Source: Bacteroidia bacterium (GTDB taxonomy: Bacteria; Bacteroidota; Bacteroidia; JADZBD01). From it: DNA of 39,715 nt. Position numbers and translations under genes: made by a program. Positions within the stretch are counted from its first letter, which is position 1. Each line of letters opens with the position of its first letter. The stretch covers positions 1 through 39,715 of the forward strand of contig JAGVMA010000045.1 of NCBI GenBank assembly GCA_020054095.1. Reading direction: 5' to 3'. The notes below the pieces were generated by a model. The model was not told where the DNA came from. It searched no databases and saw only the letters and a program-made list of their open reading frames with translations. Shown here piece after piece: positions 1 to 9,064 of this stretch.

Positions 1-676
1 CGGCAATGGATGTATTGGCATCTGCAAAAGTGCCGATGTTTACCGAAATGTTGCTCACCGTTCCGCTTATCGGACTGGTAATGTTTATTACCGACTGCAT
101 GTTTTCGCTTGTAAGTGTTGCGGTATTAATACCTGCTAAACCCAATTGACTTTGCAAACTTGCCTTTTTTGCTTTCAGCGATTTTAGTTCTGCTTCGGCT
201 TGCTGAAATAATTTGAGTGAAGAAGCATTTCCTTCTTTCAAAGTTTTTTGCCGTTCAAATTCCATTTGTGCCAAATCTACTTTTGCAGAAGTGCTTAAAA
301 ATTCTTCCTGCATGGTAATAAAAGTAGTATTTGTTATGGTAGCAATGGTTTGACCCTTAGTAACGCTGTTACCTGTTTGCACTAAAATAGATTTGATTAT
401 TCCACCCATCAAAGCTGTTGCGTTTGCTTTGTTGTTGTTGGGCACACGAAGCAGTCCATTGGCTTTGAGTGAAGCGGTGAGTTGCTTTTTTTCAATATTG
501 CCCAACTCCATTTTTATGGATTTCATTTGTTCGGCTGTGAGGGTTGCTGTGCTGCTGTTCTCATGTTCGTCATGATGTTCTTCGCCTTCGTGCTCATCGG
601 TTGTGCTTTTGTTTCCGCAGGAATTGAGTAAGAGTGATGTTGCAAGTATTGCTATGATGAATTTTATCTTTTTCAT
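1..676 (-). CDS. RND efflux periplasmic adaptor subunit (CusB/CzcB type), 3' end outside window
   Basis: This is the N-terminal 225 residues of a membrane-fusion protein that would link the inner-membrane pump encoded just upstream to the outer-membrane channel. It starts MKKIKFIIAILA and has a lipobox-like LLLNSC, so it is probably a lipoprotein. A His/Glu-rich stretch at about residues 28-40 (HEGEEHHDEHEN) resembles metal-binding tails of CzcB/CusB proteins. After it come a barrel-sandwich half motif (GGIIKSILVQTGNSVTKGQ), an alpha-hairpin coiled coil (about residues 120-175), and the start of the second lipoyl half (ITSPISGTVSNISVNIG). The gene begins 11 bp after the pump gene and is clearly in its operon. 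The metal-binding role is inferred from composition and context. Confidence 0.88.
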   Translation of the reverse strand, partial: MKKIKFIIAILATSLLLNSCGNKSTTDEHEGEEHHDEHENSSTATLTAEQMKSIKMELGNIEKKQLTASLKANGLLRVPNNNKANATALMGGIIKSILVQTGNSVTKGQTIATITNTTFITMQEEFLSTSAKVDLAQMEFERQKTLKEGNASSLKLFQQAEAELKSLKAKKASLQSQLGLAGINTATLTSENMQSVINITSPISGTVSNISVNIGTFADANTSIA

Positions 677-687
677 TTTTCTGAGTT

Positions 688-3600
688 TTATTTGTTGATT
701 AAGAAATTGATGTAAATGACTGTTTGATTGTGTTGATTCAGTGATTGCAGGTATTGTGTTTTAATATTCACCGCCTGTGAAAGATTTTGAATGTATTCCA
801 CATATCCTATTTCACCCAGTCTGTAAGCTAATTGTGATGCTTTCAGAATTTCATCGGCTTGTTGAAGTCCGGTAGTTTCATAATACCGAAGCATATCGGA
901 ATATTTTTGATATTCCTGTAACTGCTGATTAAAAAGCGATTTCAAATTATTCATTACAAGCTCATAATCGCTTTGGGCAATTTGTTTTTGAATTTTTGCC
1001 GCCTGAAATCTGCCTTGTTGCGCATTAAAAAACAGAGGCACAGAAACACCCACCTGAAAGCCGGCTATGCGGGTTCCCGGAAAATAATCTCTGTTTATAT
1101 CAGCCGGATTAAAAGATTTAACAAGCAACTGGTTAAAGTATCCCAAACTGAAATCGGGAAGAAATTTATTTTTCTCTAACGAAAGTTGAGAATTTGCAAC
1201 CAGAATTTTTTGATTGTAATAAGCAAGCAACGGATTTTGTTTTATTGACGATGTATCAGCATTAATTGAAAGCACCTGCTTCTGTAATTTATTGTCAGCG
1301 ATAGTTATTTCATTCTGAATATTCAACAGCTTCTGCAATTCCTGCCGGTAAATTATAATATCTGCCTCTGCCTTCTTTTTTAAAAGCTGAATTTCCTGAT
1401 ATTTGCTTTGCGCTGCAAGCTTCTCCAAATAGGTTGTTTCGCCTGTGCTAAATTTTAGTTCGGCCACATCAGAAAAAGTTTTGTAAACGCTATCCTGATA
1501 TGAGAGCAATTTTAGTTGTTCCATTCCGAAAGAAAGCTGATAGTAAGCAGACTTAACGTTTCGTATTAATTCGTTCTGCGTTACGGAAAGATTTTTTCGG
1601 CTTAGTTCTGTTTGTTGCTTTAAAACTGAGGTTTGCGAAGTATAGACAGTAGGAAATGCGATTTTCTGCATCACGCTCCAACTATTATCTATATTCCCCC
1701 CGGAGGTTGGGTCTTGAACCATATTAAAATCAGTTTTATTTATGTCAAATCCGCTTTTTTGCAGAACCCGGTTTTGTTCAACTTCAAAAGAAGCAGATTT
1801 GATCTGCGGATTATTCTTCAAAGCTGTGCTTATGGCATCTTCAACGGTTAATTGCTTGGGCGTTGTTTGAGCATTTGCATTACTGAATATGAAAATTGCA
1901 ATTATCAAAACTGCTGCCGGTGAAATTTTGATTTTTCTTTTCGTTGAAAAAATCAAATACAACAAAGGCAAAACAAACAAGGTTAAGAAAGTGGCTGTAA
2001 TCAATCCGCCAATTACAACAGTTGCCAAAGGTTTTTGAACTTCAGCCCCCGCACCGTGCGAAAGTGCCATTGGTAAAAAACCCAAGGATGCTACAGTAGC
2101 AGTCATTAACACTGGTCGCAAACGAATTTTAGTTCCTTCTTTTATTCGTTGGATAATGTCTTTCATTCCGTCTTTTTCTAACTGGTTAAAAGTTCCGATA
2201 AGCACAATTCCATTTAACACGGCAACGCCAAACAAAGCAATAAAACCTACACCTGCCGAAATGCTGAAAGGCATATCACGAAGCAGCAAAGCGAAAACGC
2301 CACCAATGGCACTCATTGGAATAGCTGTGTAAATTAGTGTTGCCTGTTTTACCGAACTAAACGTGAAATAGAGCAGCATAAAAATGAGTGCTAAAGCCAC
2401 AGGCAAAGCAATCATCAGGCGTTTGGATGCGGCTTGCAAATTTTCAAACGTGCCTCCATAAGTGTAATAATATCCTTCGGGCAATTTTATTTTTTCGTTC
2501 AACTGCTTTTGAATATCTTCTACCACACTTTCCACATCTCTGCCTTTTACATTAAAGCCGATAACAATTCTACGTTTGCCATCTTCACGGCTTATTTGTG
2601 CTGGCCCCAATTCCATTTTAATATCGGCCACTTGCGATAATGGAATTTGCGTGCCGTTGGTAGTTGGAATATACAAGTGGCTCACATCGTCTATGTTGTT
2701 TCTGTGTGTGCTGTCTAAGCGAACTACCAAATCAAATTTGCGTTCGTTTTCAAAAACTACACCTGCACCGCCACCTGCAAACGATGTGCTTACAATATGG
2801 TTAATGTCTTCAATGTTCAAACCATAATTGGCAATTTGCGAACGGTTGTATTTAATTACTATCTGCGGTAAACCAGCAACCCGTTCAACACTTGGTTCGG
2901 TTGCACCTTCCACCGATTGAACAATGGGTGCAATTTTATTGGCATAGTTTAAAAGTGTGTCCATGTTTTCACCGAAAATTTTAATGGCTACATCTTGTCT
3001 GATGCCTGTCATTAGTTCGTTAAATCGCATTTGTATGGGTTGGTTTTTTTCAAAAAATACACCCGGAATGGTGCTCAACTTTTCTTCCATTTCTTCTGCC
3101 AGTTCATTGTAAGAAACATCCCGATTCCATTCAGATGGAGATTTTAGAATTATCATCATGTCCGTTGCTTCGGGCGGCATGGGGTCGGTAGGGACTTCTG
3201 CTGCACCTGTTTTTCCTACCACCATTTTTACCTCATCAAATTCTTTTATTAGGCGTGATGCCTGCATGGAAGTTTCTAAACTTTGCGAAAGTGATGTGCC
3301 TTGCGGAAGTATGCAGTGAAAAGCAAAGTCGCCTTCGGCTAATGTTGGGATAAATTCACCGCCCATTCTTGAAAAAATAAATACAGAAATAAGAAACACG
3401 GCAACGGTTACACTCACAATTATTTTTTTGAAGCGAATTGCTTTATCTAAAAGCGGTGCATAGATGCGTTGGAAGAAATTCATCATTCTATCGCTGAAAG
3501 TTTCTTTGTGTGAAATGTCTTTGGGTAGAAACAAAGCACACATCATTGGAATGTAGGTAAGCGACAAAATCAATGCGCCAAAAATGGCAAAGCCAACGGT

Positions 3601-5037
3601 TTGGGCCATCGGGCCAAACATTTTGCCTTCAATACCAATGAGGGTAAGAATAGGAATGTAAACAATGAGGATTATGATTTCTCCAAATGCAGCACTACTT
3701 CGTATTTTAGAAGCGGAAACAAAAACTTCCTCGTCCATTTCGGATTGTGTTAATCTTCCAATTTTTTTTCGCAAAGCCAAATGGTGCAAAGTTGCTTCTA
3801 CAATAATTACCGCACCGTCCACAATCAACCCAAAGTCAATTGCCCCTAAGCTCATCAAGTTTGCACTTACACCAAACACATTCATCATTCCTAATGCAAA
3901 CAACATGGATAATGGGATGGCAGAAGCAACAATCAATCCAGCACGAAAATTTCCAAGGAACAGAACCAAGACAAAAATTACTATCAATGCTCCTTCAATC
4001 AGGTTTTTTTCTACTGTTGAAATAGCACGGTTTACTAAATCGGTTCTGTCCAAATAAGGTTCTATGACCACATCCGCAGGTAATGATTTTTGAATGTTTA
4101 TCATTTTCTCTTTTACACGGCTAACTACATCAGCACTATTTGCCCCTTTCAGCATCATCACCACACCGCCTACGGCATCTACTTCACCGTTGTAAGTCAT
4201 AGCACCGTAACGAACAGCACTGCCTAAACGCACCTCGGCAACATCTTTTATCAGAATAGGAATGCCGTTTGGATTTGTTTTTACAACAATGTTTTTGATG
4301 TCGTCAAACGATCCAATTAAACCAACACCCCGAATGAAATAGGCGTTTGGTTTTTTGTCAATGTATGCCCCGCCTGTGTTTTCATTATTCTTCTCTAATG
4401 CCGTAAAAATTTCGGGAATGGTAATCCCCATTGCCACCAAGCGGTCGGGGTTTACTGCTACTTCGTATTGTTTCAGTTGTCCGCCAAAGCTGTTTACTTC
4501 TGCAATGCCCGGTGTTCCGTAAAGTTGTCGGGCAACAATCCAGTCCTGCATTGTCCGCAAGTCCATAGCGGTGTATTTGCTTTCGCTTCCTTTTTTCGGG
4601 TGAATGATGTATTGATACACTTCGCCCAAACCTGTGCTTACGGGTGCTAATTCGGGTGTGCCAACACCTTTTGGAATTTTGGTTTCGGCTTCCTTTAGTC
4701 GTTCGTTAATGAGTTGTCGGGCAAAGTAGATGTCCACTTTGTCGTCAAACACCACAGTAATAACCGAAAGCCCAAAACGGGAAATGCTTCGCAATTCTTC
4801 TAAGTCGGGAAGGTTGGCAATGCTTTGTTCTATTGGGTAAGTTACCAACTGTTCCACCTCTTGACCTGCAAGGGTGGGGCAAAGCGTAATAATTTGCACT
4901 TGATTATTGGTGATGTCGGGAACTGCGTCAATAGGCAGTTTTGTTGCACTCAACACTCCCCAAATAATGAGTGCAAGTGTCATCAATGCAATGATGAATT
5001 TATTTTTTATGCTGAACGCAATTATTTTGTCTAACAT
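688..5037 (-). CDS. CzcA/CusA-family heavy-metal RND transporter fused to a TolC-like outer membrane factor
   Basis: The protein is 1449 aa from the start MLDKIIAFSIKN, an N-terminus usual for this family. An upstream in-frame start would add 10 residues and is less likely. Residues 1 to about 1030 are an HME-RND proton/metal antiporter: TM1 at about 13-32, two large periplasmic loops, and TM4 with DFGLIVDGAVIIVE (D401, D407, E414). That signature is typical of divalent-cation pumps (Co/Zn/Cd/Ni, CzcA-like) rather than Cu/Ag CusA pumps. From about residue 1030, after LIFSTKRKIKISP, there is a hydrophobic segment ending in SNANAQ, and then a TolC/OMF-type region (LTVEDAISTALKNNPQI and a long coiled coil) to the C-terminus. 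Such fusions are known in Bacteroidota. The segment before the OMF part looks like an internal signal peptide, so proteolytic separation is possible. It lies between the small His/Cys-rich protein gene and the adaptor gene. Confidence 0.93.
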   Translation of the reverse strand: MLDKIIAFSIKNKFIIALMTLALIIWGVLSATKLPIDAVPDITNNQVQIITLCPTLAGQEVEQLVTYPIEQSIANLPDLEELRSISRFGLSVITVVFDDKVDIYFARQLINERLKEAETKIPKGVGTPELAPVSTGLGEVYQYIIHPKKGSESKYTAMDLRTMQDWIVARQLYGTPGIAEVNSFGGQLKQYEVAVNPDRLVAMGITIPEIFTALEKNNENTGGAYIDKKPNAYFIRGVGLIGSFDDIKNIVVKTNPNGIPILIKDVAEVRLGSAVRYGAMTYNGEVDAVGGVVMMLKGANSADVVSRVKEKMINIQKSLPADVVIEPYLDRTDLVNRAISTVEKNLIEGALIVIFVLVLFLGNFRAGLIVASAIPLSMLFALGMMNVFGVSANLMSLGAIDFGLIVDGAVIIVEATLHHLALRKKIGRLTQSEMDEEVFVSASKIRSSAAFGEIIILIVYIPILTLIGIEGKMFGPMAQTVGFAIFGALILSLTYIPMMCALFLPKDISHKETFSDRMMNFFQRIYAPLLDKAIRFKKIIVSVTVAVFLISVFIFSRMGGEFIPTLAEGDFAFHCILPQGTSLSQSLETSMQASRLIKEFDEVKMVVGKTGAAEVPTDPMPPEATDMMIILKSPSEWNRDVSYNELAEEMEEKLSTIPGVFFEKNQPIQMRFNELMTGIRQDVAIKIFGENMDTLLNYANKIAPIVQSVEGATEPSVERVAGLPQIVIKYNRSQIANYGLNIEDINHIVSTSFAGGGAGVVFENERKFDLVVRLDSTHRNNIDDVSHLYIPTTNGTQIPLSQVADIKMELGPAQISREDGKRRIVIGFNVKGRDVESVVEDIQKQLNEKIKLPEGYYYTYGGTFENLQAASKRLMIALPVALALIFMLLYFTFSSVKQATLIYTAIPMSAIGGVFALLLRDMPFSISAGVGFIALFGVAVLNGIVLIGTFNQLEKDGMKDIIQRIKEGTKIRLRPVLMTATVASLGFLPMALSHGAGAEVQKPLATVVIGGLITATFLTLFVLPLLYLIFSTKRKIKISPAAVLIIAIFIFSNANAQTTPKQLTVEDAISTALKNNPQIKSASFEVEQNRVLQKSGFDINKTDFNMVQDPTSGGNIDNSWSVMQKIAFPTVYTSQTSVLKQQTELSRKNLSVTQNELIRNVKSAYYQLSFGMEQLKLLSYQDSVYKTFSDVAELKFSTGETTYLEKLAAQSKYQEIQLLKKKAEADIIIYRQELQKLLNIQNEITIADNKLQKQVLSINADTSSIKQNPLLAYYNQKILVANSQLSLEKNKFLPDFSLGYFNQLLVKSFNPADINRDYFPGTRIAGFQVGVSVPLFFNAQQGRFQAAKIQKQIAQSDYELVMNNLKSLFNQQLQEYQKYSDMLRYYETTGLQQADEILKASQLAYRLGEIGYVEYIQNLSQAVNIKTQYLQSLNQHNQTVIYINFLINK

Positions 5038-5139
5038 TTTTTTAACCGGTTTAATGAATGAATACACTATTACTTGCGGTGTGTCAGCACCGTAAGTAGT
5101 TTTGTTTTGTTCCGCTGAAAGCGGAACATCATAAATTCA

Positions 5140-5460
5140 TTAACTGATTTTTGGCGGTTGCCAGATAGACAAATACACCTCTGAAACGAAGGAAGGTTGG
5201 TAAACCGCATTCTTTTGAGAAATGGTCGGGAAATCAAATCCTAAATCGGCTTGATAGTGTGTGAAATGGCAAGTTTGTCCGCAACAAGCACACATACAAA
5301 AAGGGGGGCAATGTTCGGTATCGCTGCCGTGGTCGGAATGGTCGGTAGTTGCTGAAATAGTTTGGTCTGCACTCATATATTTACAGTCGTCCTTGTCGCT
5401 GCAAGGCATAATTGCCAAAGCCAAGAGGTAAAAACTGAATATGAGTGTAAAGAATTTCAC
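5140..5460 (-). CDS. small secreted His/Cys-rich protein of the metal-efflux operon (DUF6660-like)
   Basis: A 106-aa protein with an N-terminal signal segment (KFFTLIFSFYLLALAIMPC) followed by a region rich in potential metal ligands: DHSDHGSDTEHC, CMCACCGQTCHFTH. I recall similar small proteins, annotated DUF6660, beside czc/cus operons in Bacteroidota; the name is from memory. The start codon is GTG at 5460. A TACATTTG -7 element at 5465-5472 lies only 4 nt upstream, so the mRNA is probably leaderless or nearly so. The gene is first in the minus-strand metal-efflux operon. The ligand-rich composition suggests a periplasmic metal sensor or chaperone, but the function is unproven. Confidence 0.75.
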   Translation of the reverse strand: MKFFTLIFSFYLLALAIMPCSDKDDCKYMSADQTISATTDHSDHGSDTEHCPPFCMCACCGQTCHFTHYQADLGFDFPTISQKNAVYQPSFVSEVYLSIWQPPKIS

Positions 5461-5463
5461 AGA

Positions 5464-5472
5464 GCAAATGTA
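5464..5472 (-). promoter_or_regulatory. -7 promoter element (TACATTTGC) of the metal-efflux operon
   Basis: On the minus strand TACATTTGC matches the Bacteroidota -7 consensus TAnnTTTG, 4 nt before the GTG start of the small His/Cys-rich gene. No clear TTTG -33 box was seen at the expected 19-21 bp spacing, which would suit a promoter that needs an activator. Confidence 0.5.
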
Positions 5473-5620
5473 GGGAAAAAAGTTAATGTAAGATGAAAAT
5501 TGATAGTTGGTTACTCATTTGGAATAAACAGTAGTGCTCCTGATAATTAGCTTGCAAATAGGTAATTTTTTATAAATAATTCTCTGTTATTAAAGCATAT
5601 AGTATCATGTAACTAAATAC

Positions 5621-5628
5621 TACATTTG
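5621..5628 (+). promoter_or_regulatory. -7 promoter element (TACATTTG) of the M20 dipeptidase gene
   Basis: TACATTTG ends 3 nt before ATG 5632 and fits TAnnTTTG exactly. Transcription should start at or beside the A of the start codon. No good -33 TTTG was found upstream. Confidence 0.5.
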
Positions 5629-5631
5629 CCG

Positions 5632-7002
5632 ATGCAAAATATTAAAACCTATATTGAGGAAAACCAGCAGCGTTTTATTGATGAGTTAATTGAATTGCTT
5701 AAAATACCATCAATAAGTGCCGACCCTAAATACAAAACCGATGTGGTGAAAACCGCCAATGCGGTTAAGCAAAAATTAGTAGATGCCGGTGCAGACAATT
5801 GCACATTGATAGAAACAGCAGGATACCCTGTAGTTTATGCCGAAAAAATAATTGATGCCAAATTGCCGACTGTTTTAGTTTATGGCCATTACGATGTACA
5901 ACCTCCCGATCCCCTTGATTTGTGGCACTCACCGCCATTTGAGCCGGTGGTGAAAAACGGAAAAATATATGCACGCGGTGCTTGCGATGATAAAGGGCAA
6001 ATGTATATGCACGTTAAGGCATTTGAGTTTATGCACAAAACCAATCAGTTGCCTTGCAATATTAAATTTATGATTGAAGGTGAAGAAGAAGTGGGCTCAG
6101 CTAATTTGGCGAGCTTTTTAGTAGCCAACAAAGAAAAATTAAATGCAGATATTATTTTAATTTCTGACACGAGTATAATTGCAAATGATATTCCGTCTAT
6201 AACCGTTGGTTTGCGCGGCTTAAGCTATTTGCAAGTGGAAGTTACAGGCCCTAACCGCGATTTGCACTCGGGTGTTTATGGTGGTGCAGTTGCAAATCCA
6301 ATAAATGTATTGTGCGAAATGATTGCATCAATGAAAGATGAAAACAATCACATAACCATTCCCGGATTTTATGATGAAGTGGAAGAGCTTACAAAAGAGC
6401 TGCGTGCTGAAATGGGAAAAGCGCCATTTAATGTTGATGCTTACAAAAAGCATTTAGACATAAATGAAGTGCATGGCGAAGCAAATTATACTACACGAGA
6501 GCGAACTTCCATTCGCCCAACTTTAGATGTTAACGGAATATGGGGCGGTTATATTGGCGAAGGAGCAAAAACAGTATTGCCAAGTAAAGCGTATGCGAAA
6601 ATTTCTATGCGATTGGTACCTCATCAAAACAACGATAAAATTACTGCACTCTTTCAAAAACATTTTGAAAGCATTGCGCCTAAATCTGTAAAAGTAAAAG
6701 TTATTCCACACCATGGCGGTAATCCGGTGGTAACGCCTACTGACACTGTTGCATATAAGGCAGCAGCCAAAGCAATGGAAACTACTTTTGGCAAAACGCC
6801 AATTCCTGCTCGCGAAGGGGGCAGCATACCTATAGTTGCTTTGTTTGAAAACGTATTGGGTTTAAAATCTATTTTAATGGGATTTGGTTTAGATTCCGAT
6901 GCAATACATTCGCCCAACGAACACTTTGGGATTTTTAATTACTTAAAAGGAATTGAAACAATTCCTTACTTTTTTCAGTACTATGCTAAAAGCGGCAAAT
7001 AA
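5632..7002 (+). CDS. M20 family dipeptidase (metallopeptidase, CNDP-like)
   Basis: A 456-aa cytosolic di-zinc dipeptidase. The M20 landmarks are present in order: GHYDVQPP (metal His86 and the adjacent Asp88), GACDDKGQ (bridging Asp near 119), MIEGEEEVGS (catalytic and metal Glu near 151-153), SDTSII (Asp179) and a C-terminal DAIHSPNEHFG (metal His). The lid domain carries the expected LRGLSYLQVEVTGPNRDLHSG. Start ATG 5632 is chosen over the in-frame TTG 6 nt upstream because the TACATTTG promoter element would overlap that TTG. It is followed 8 nt later by the LEA2-type lipoprotein gene. Length is normal for the family. The substrate (general dipeptides) is inferred from the family. Confidence 0.93.
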   Translation: MQNIKTYIEENQQRFIDELIELLKIPSISADPKYKTDVVKTANAVKQKLVDAGADNCTLIETAGYPVVYAEKIIDAKLPTVLVYGHYDVQPPDPLDLWHSPPFEPVVKNGKIYARGACDDKGQMYMHVKAFEFMHKTNQLPCNIKFMIEGEEEVGSANLASFLVANKEKLNADIILISDTSIIANDIPSITVGLRGLSYLQVEVTGPNRDLHSGVYGGAVANPINVLCEMIASMKDENNHITIPGFYDEVEELTKELRAEMGKAPFNVDAYKKHLDINEVHGEANYTTRERTSIRPTLDVNGIWGGYIGEGAKTVLPSKAYAKISMRLVPHQNNDKITALFQKHFESIAPKSVKVKVIPHHGGNPVVTPTDTVAYKAAAKAMETTFGKTPIPAREGGSIPIVALFENVLGLKSILMGFGLDSDAIHSPNEHFGIFNYLKGIETIPYFFQYYAKSGK

Positions 7003-7010
7003 ATTATAAA

Positions 7011-7466
7011 ATGAAAAACAATTTTAAAAAATACATTGGCATTTTTATAGCAGTTCTTTTTTTTACCGCATGCTATGATGATTTTAAAATGGTAACAGTA
7101 ACTGCCGAGAAAAGTAAAATATTAAAACTCGACAAAAACGGAATAGAGTTGGAGATTACCATGCGGATTAAAAATCCTAATCCGTTTAGTTTCAATATTT
7201 ACAAAAGCGATTTGCAGGCATCAATAAACGATATTGATTTAGGCCAACTAAAAGTTGACCGTAAAATACACGTTCGCAGAAATTCGGACGACACGCATAC
7301 ATTTAAGGTCGCATCAGATTTCAGCAAAATGAGCATTACGGATTTACCAAAACTAATGAACCTTGCTAAAGGCGGCACATTGCACCTCAAAGGCGAATTA
7401 AAAGTGGGTAAGTTTTTCTACAAGAAAAAATTACCGATAGACAGGAAAGAGAAAATATCTTTTTAG
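7011..7466 (+). CDS. LEA type 2 (WHy-domain-like) lipoprotein
   Basis: A 151-aa protein with a signal peptide and lipobox (FFTAC, Cys near residue 21), then one LEA2/WHy-type beta-sandwich: EITMRIKNPNPFSFNIYKSD is the typical NPNPF signature, followed by LDLGQLKV-like strands and LHLKGELKVGKFFYKKKLPI at the end. LEA14-like lipoproteins are common in Bacteroidota; their role is unclear, possibly envelope protection. It is cotranscribed with the M20 dipeptidase upstream (8-nt gap). The downstream gap holds hairpins and a terminator. Confidence 0.8.
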   Translation: MKNNFKKYIGIFIAVLFFTACYDDFKMVTVTAEKSKILKLDKNGIELEITMRIKNPNPFSFNIYKSDLQASINDIDLGQLKVDRKIHVRRNSDDTHTFKVASDFSKMSITDLPKLMNLAKGGTLHLKGELKVGKFFYKKKLPIDRKEKISF

Positions 7467-7555
7467 CTTTCCTCGTGTACCGCTTTTAGGCCGTTCGTCT
7501 AAATTTCCGATTTTGTTAATCAATTGTTGAAAAACTTTATTACATTTACTGAAAC

Positions 7556-7667
7556 ATTATTACGTTTCTAACGTAAAATGTTCACTTATCTGTATTCCCT
7601 TGAGGGGTGTAGGGAACAGATATTAAAAAGAGGGAGCTACTGACTACGGCTCCCTCTTCCTTTTTTA
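7556..7667 (+). ncRNA. candidate structured small RNA with three hairpins
   Basis: The 254-bp gap between the LEA2 lipoprotein gene and rmuC has three consecutive inverted repeats in about 105 nt. TACGTT-TCT-AACGTA lies at 7561-7575 (perfect 6-bp stem, 3-nt loop). ATCTGT..TCCCT at 7588-7600 pairs with AGGGAACAGAT at 7611-7621, with a 2-nt bulge and a purine-rich TGAGGGGTGT loop. The third is a GC-rich terminator at 7628-7667. A -7-like TACATTTA lies at 7541-7548, about 10 nt upstream of the first hairpin. It could be a stand-alone sRNA of the compact Bacteroidota kind (such as Flavo-1 or a 6S-like RNA), or a leader/attenuator of rmuC. The family is not identified and the 5' end is a guess. 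Confidence 0.45.
7628..7667 (+). terminator. Rho-independent terminator
   Basis: Perfect 10-bp stem AAGAGGGAGC (7628-7637) / GCTCCCTCTT (7649-7658) with an 11-nt loop, followed by CCTTTTTTA (7659-7667). It ends transcription from the LEA2 gene side and/or the candidate sRNA. Confidence 0.85.
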
Positions 7668-7720
7668 TACATTTTCGCAGCCCTATTAATATTGTTATTT
7701 TAGCGTTCTATTTGCGGCTA

Positions 7721-9064
7721 ATGGACTTTTTGTACTTAATAGTAGGTTTGATTTTGGGCTTCGGCATTGCTTTCCTGTTTTTTAAGCTGAAACAAGTTAG
7801 TGCCCCACCTGCAACCGACAAATTAATTGAACTTGCAAAATTACAGGAGCGCTTACAAATGCTCCAATCTGAAAATGAAAAGTTAAGAGCCGATTATTTA
7901 TCCGAACGTAACTCGTATTTAACTCAACTCGAAATTAAAAACGAAGAAGCAAAAAAGGCTGCTGCCGATTTTGCAAAAACTTCGGAATTATTAAAAGTGC
8001 AGGAAGAAAAATTAACCGAACAAAAAAAGGACTTAGAAAATTTACAGCATCAGTTTACTAAAGAGTTTGAAAACATTGCCAATAAAATTTTTGAAGACAA
8101 ATCAGAGAAATTTACAAAGCAGAACAAGGAGCAGATTGGCTATTTACTAAACCCGCTTGGAGAAAAGTTAACCGAGTTTTCTAAGCGAATACAAGATAAT
8201 CACCAAGAACAAGAAAAAGAACGAAGTGCGTTAAAAGAGCAGATTAAATTAATGGCCGATATTAATAAAAAAATGAGTGATGAAGCACTCAATTTAACCC
8301 GCGCCTTAAAGCACGAAACAAAAACACAAGGCAACTGGGGCGAATTGATAATGGAGAAAATTTTAGAAAAATCGGGGTTGAGAAAAGGCGTGGAATATAC
8401 TTTACAAGAAAGTGTAACAATTGATGGTAAGCGTGTGCAGCCCGATGCGGTAATTCATTTGCCTGACGAAAAAAAGTTGGTTGTTGACTCAAAAGTTTCA
8501 TTAGTTGCTTATGAGCGATATGTTTCAGCTACAGATGATGGAGAAAAGCAAAAGCATTTGTCCGATCATATTTTATCTGTTCGTACACACGTTAAATTGC
8601 TGAGCGAAAAAAACTATCAAAACCTTTTTGGTATTGCCAGCCCCGATTTTGTTTTGATGTTTATACCCGTTGAGCCAGCATTTAGCACAGCAGTGGGCAA
8701 TGATATTGAATTGTATAACGATGCTTTTGATAAAAACATAGTGCTTGTAACCACATCCACTTTGCTTGCAACTTTACGTACCATAGCTAATGTCTGGAAA
8801 CAAGAATACCAAACAAGAAATACAATAGAAATTGCAAAACAAGGTGCAGATTTGTACGATAAGTTTCAGGCGTTTACCGAAGACTTGATAAACATGGGAA
8901 AAAAATTGAACAGTGCAAAAACAGATTACGATGACGCCATGAATAAATTATCGACCGGAAAAGGAAACTTAGTTAAGCGTGCAGAAAATTTAAAAGCTTT
9001 AGGAGTTAAAGCATCAAAACAAATAAACCCGCAACTGGTAGAAAAGGCAAATGATGAAGAGTAG
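7721..9064 (+). CDS. rmuC: DNA recombination protein RmuC
   Basis: A 447-aa protein with an N-terminal membrane anchor (DFLYLIVGLILGFGIAFLFF, about residues 2-21), a long coiled coil (about 25-135, many Lys/Glu/Gln heptads), and the RmuC nuclease-like domain. Family landmarks include the TQGNWGELIMEKILEKSG block, ESVTIDGKRVQPDAVIHLP, KKLVVDSKVSLVAYERY and DFVLMFIPVEPAF. RmuC limits DNA inversions and is proposed to cleave DNA at structured repeats. ATG 7721 is chosen; an in-frame TTG 9 nt upstream is unlikely. It opens a six-gene plus-strand run whose next gene overlaps it by 14 bp. Confidence 0.93.
   Translation: MDFLYLIVGLILGFGIAFLFFKLKQVSAPPATDKLIELAKLQERLQMLQSENEKLRADYLSERNSYLTQLEIKNEEAKKAAADFAKTSELLKVQEEKLTEQKKDLENLQHQFTKEFENIANKIFEDKSEKFTKQNKEQIGYLLNPLGEKLTEFSKRIQDNHQEQEKERSALKEQIKLMADINKKMSDEALNLTRALKHETKTQGNWGELIMEKILEKSGLRKGVEYTLQESVTIDGKRVQPDAVIHLPDEKKLVVDSKVSLVAYERYVSATDDGEKQKHLSDHILSVRTHVKLLSEKNYQNLFGIASPDFVLMFIPVEPAFSTAVGNDIELYNDAFDKNIVLVTTSTLLATLRTIANVWKQEYQTRNTIEIAKQGADLYDKFQAFTEDLINMGKKLNSAKTDYDDAMNKLSTGKGNLVKRAENLKALGVKASKQINPQLVEKANDEE

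Noticed and set aside
3665-4057. Plus-strand open frames inside the metal pump gene
   Set aside because: They are antisense shadows of a well-supported gene with no independent signals.
688-5037. RND-TolC fusion as an assembly error or missed stop
   Set aside because: The frame is open through the join, the linker is well formed, and such fusions are known in Bacteroidota.
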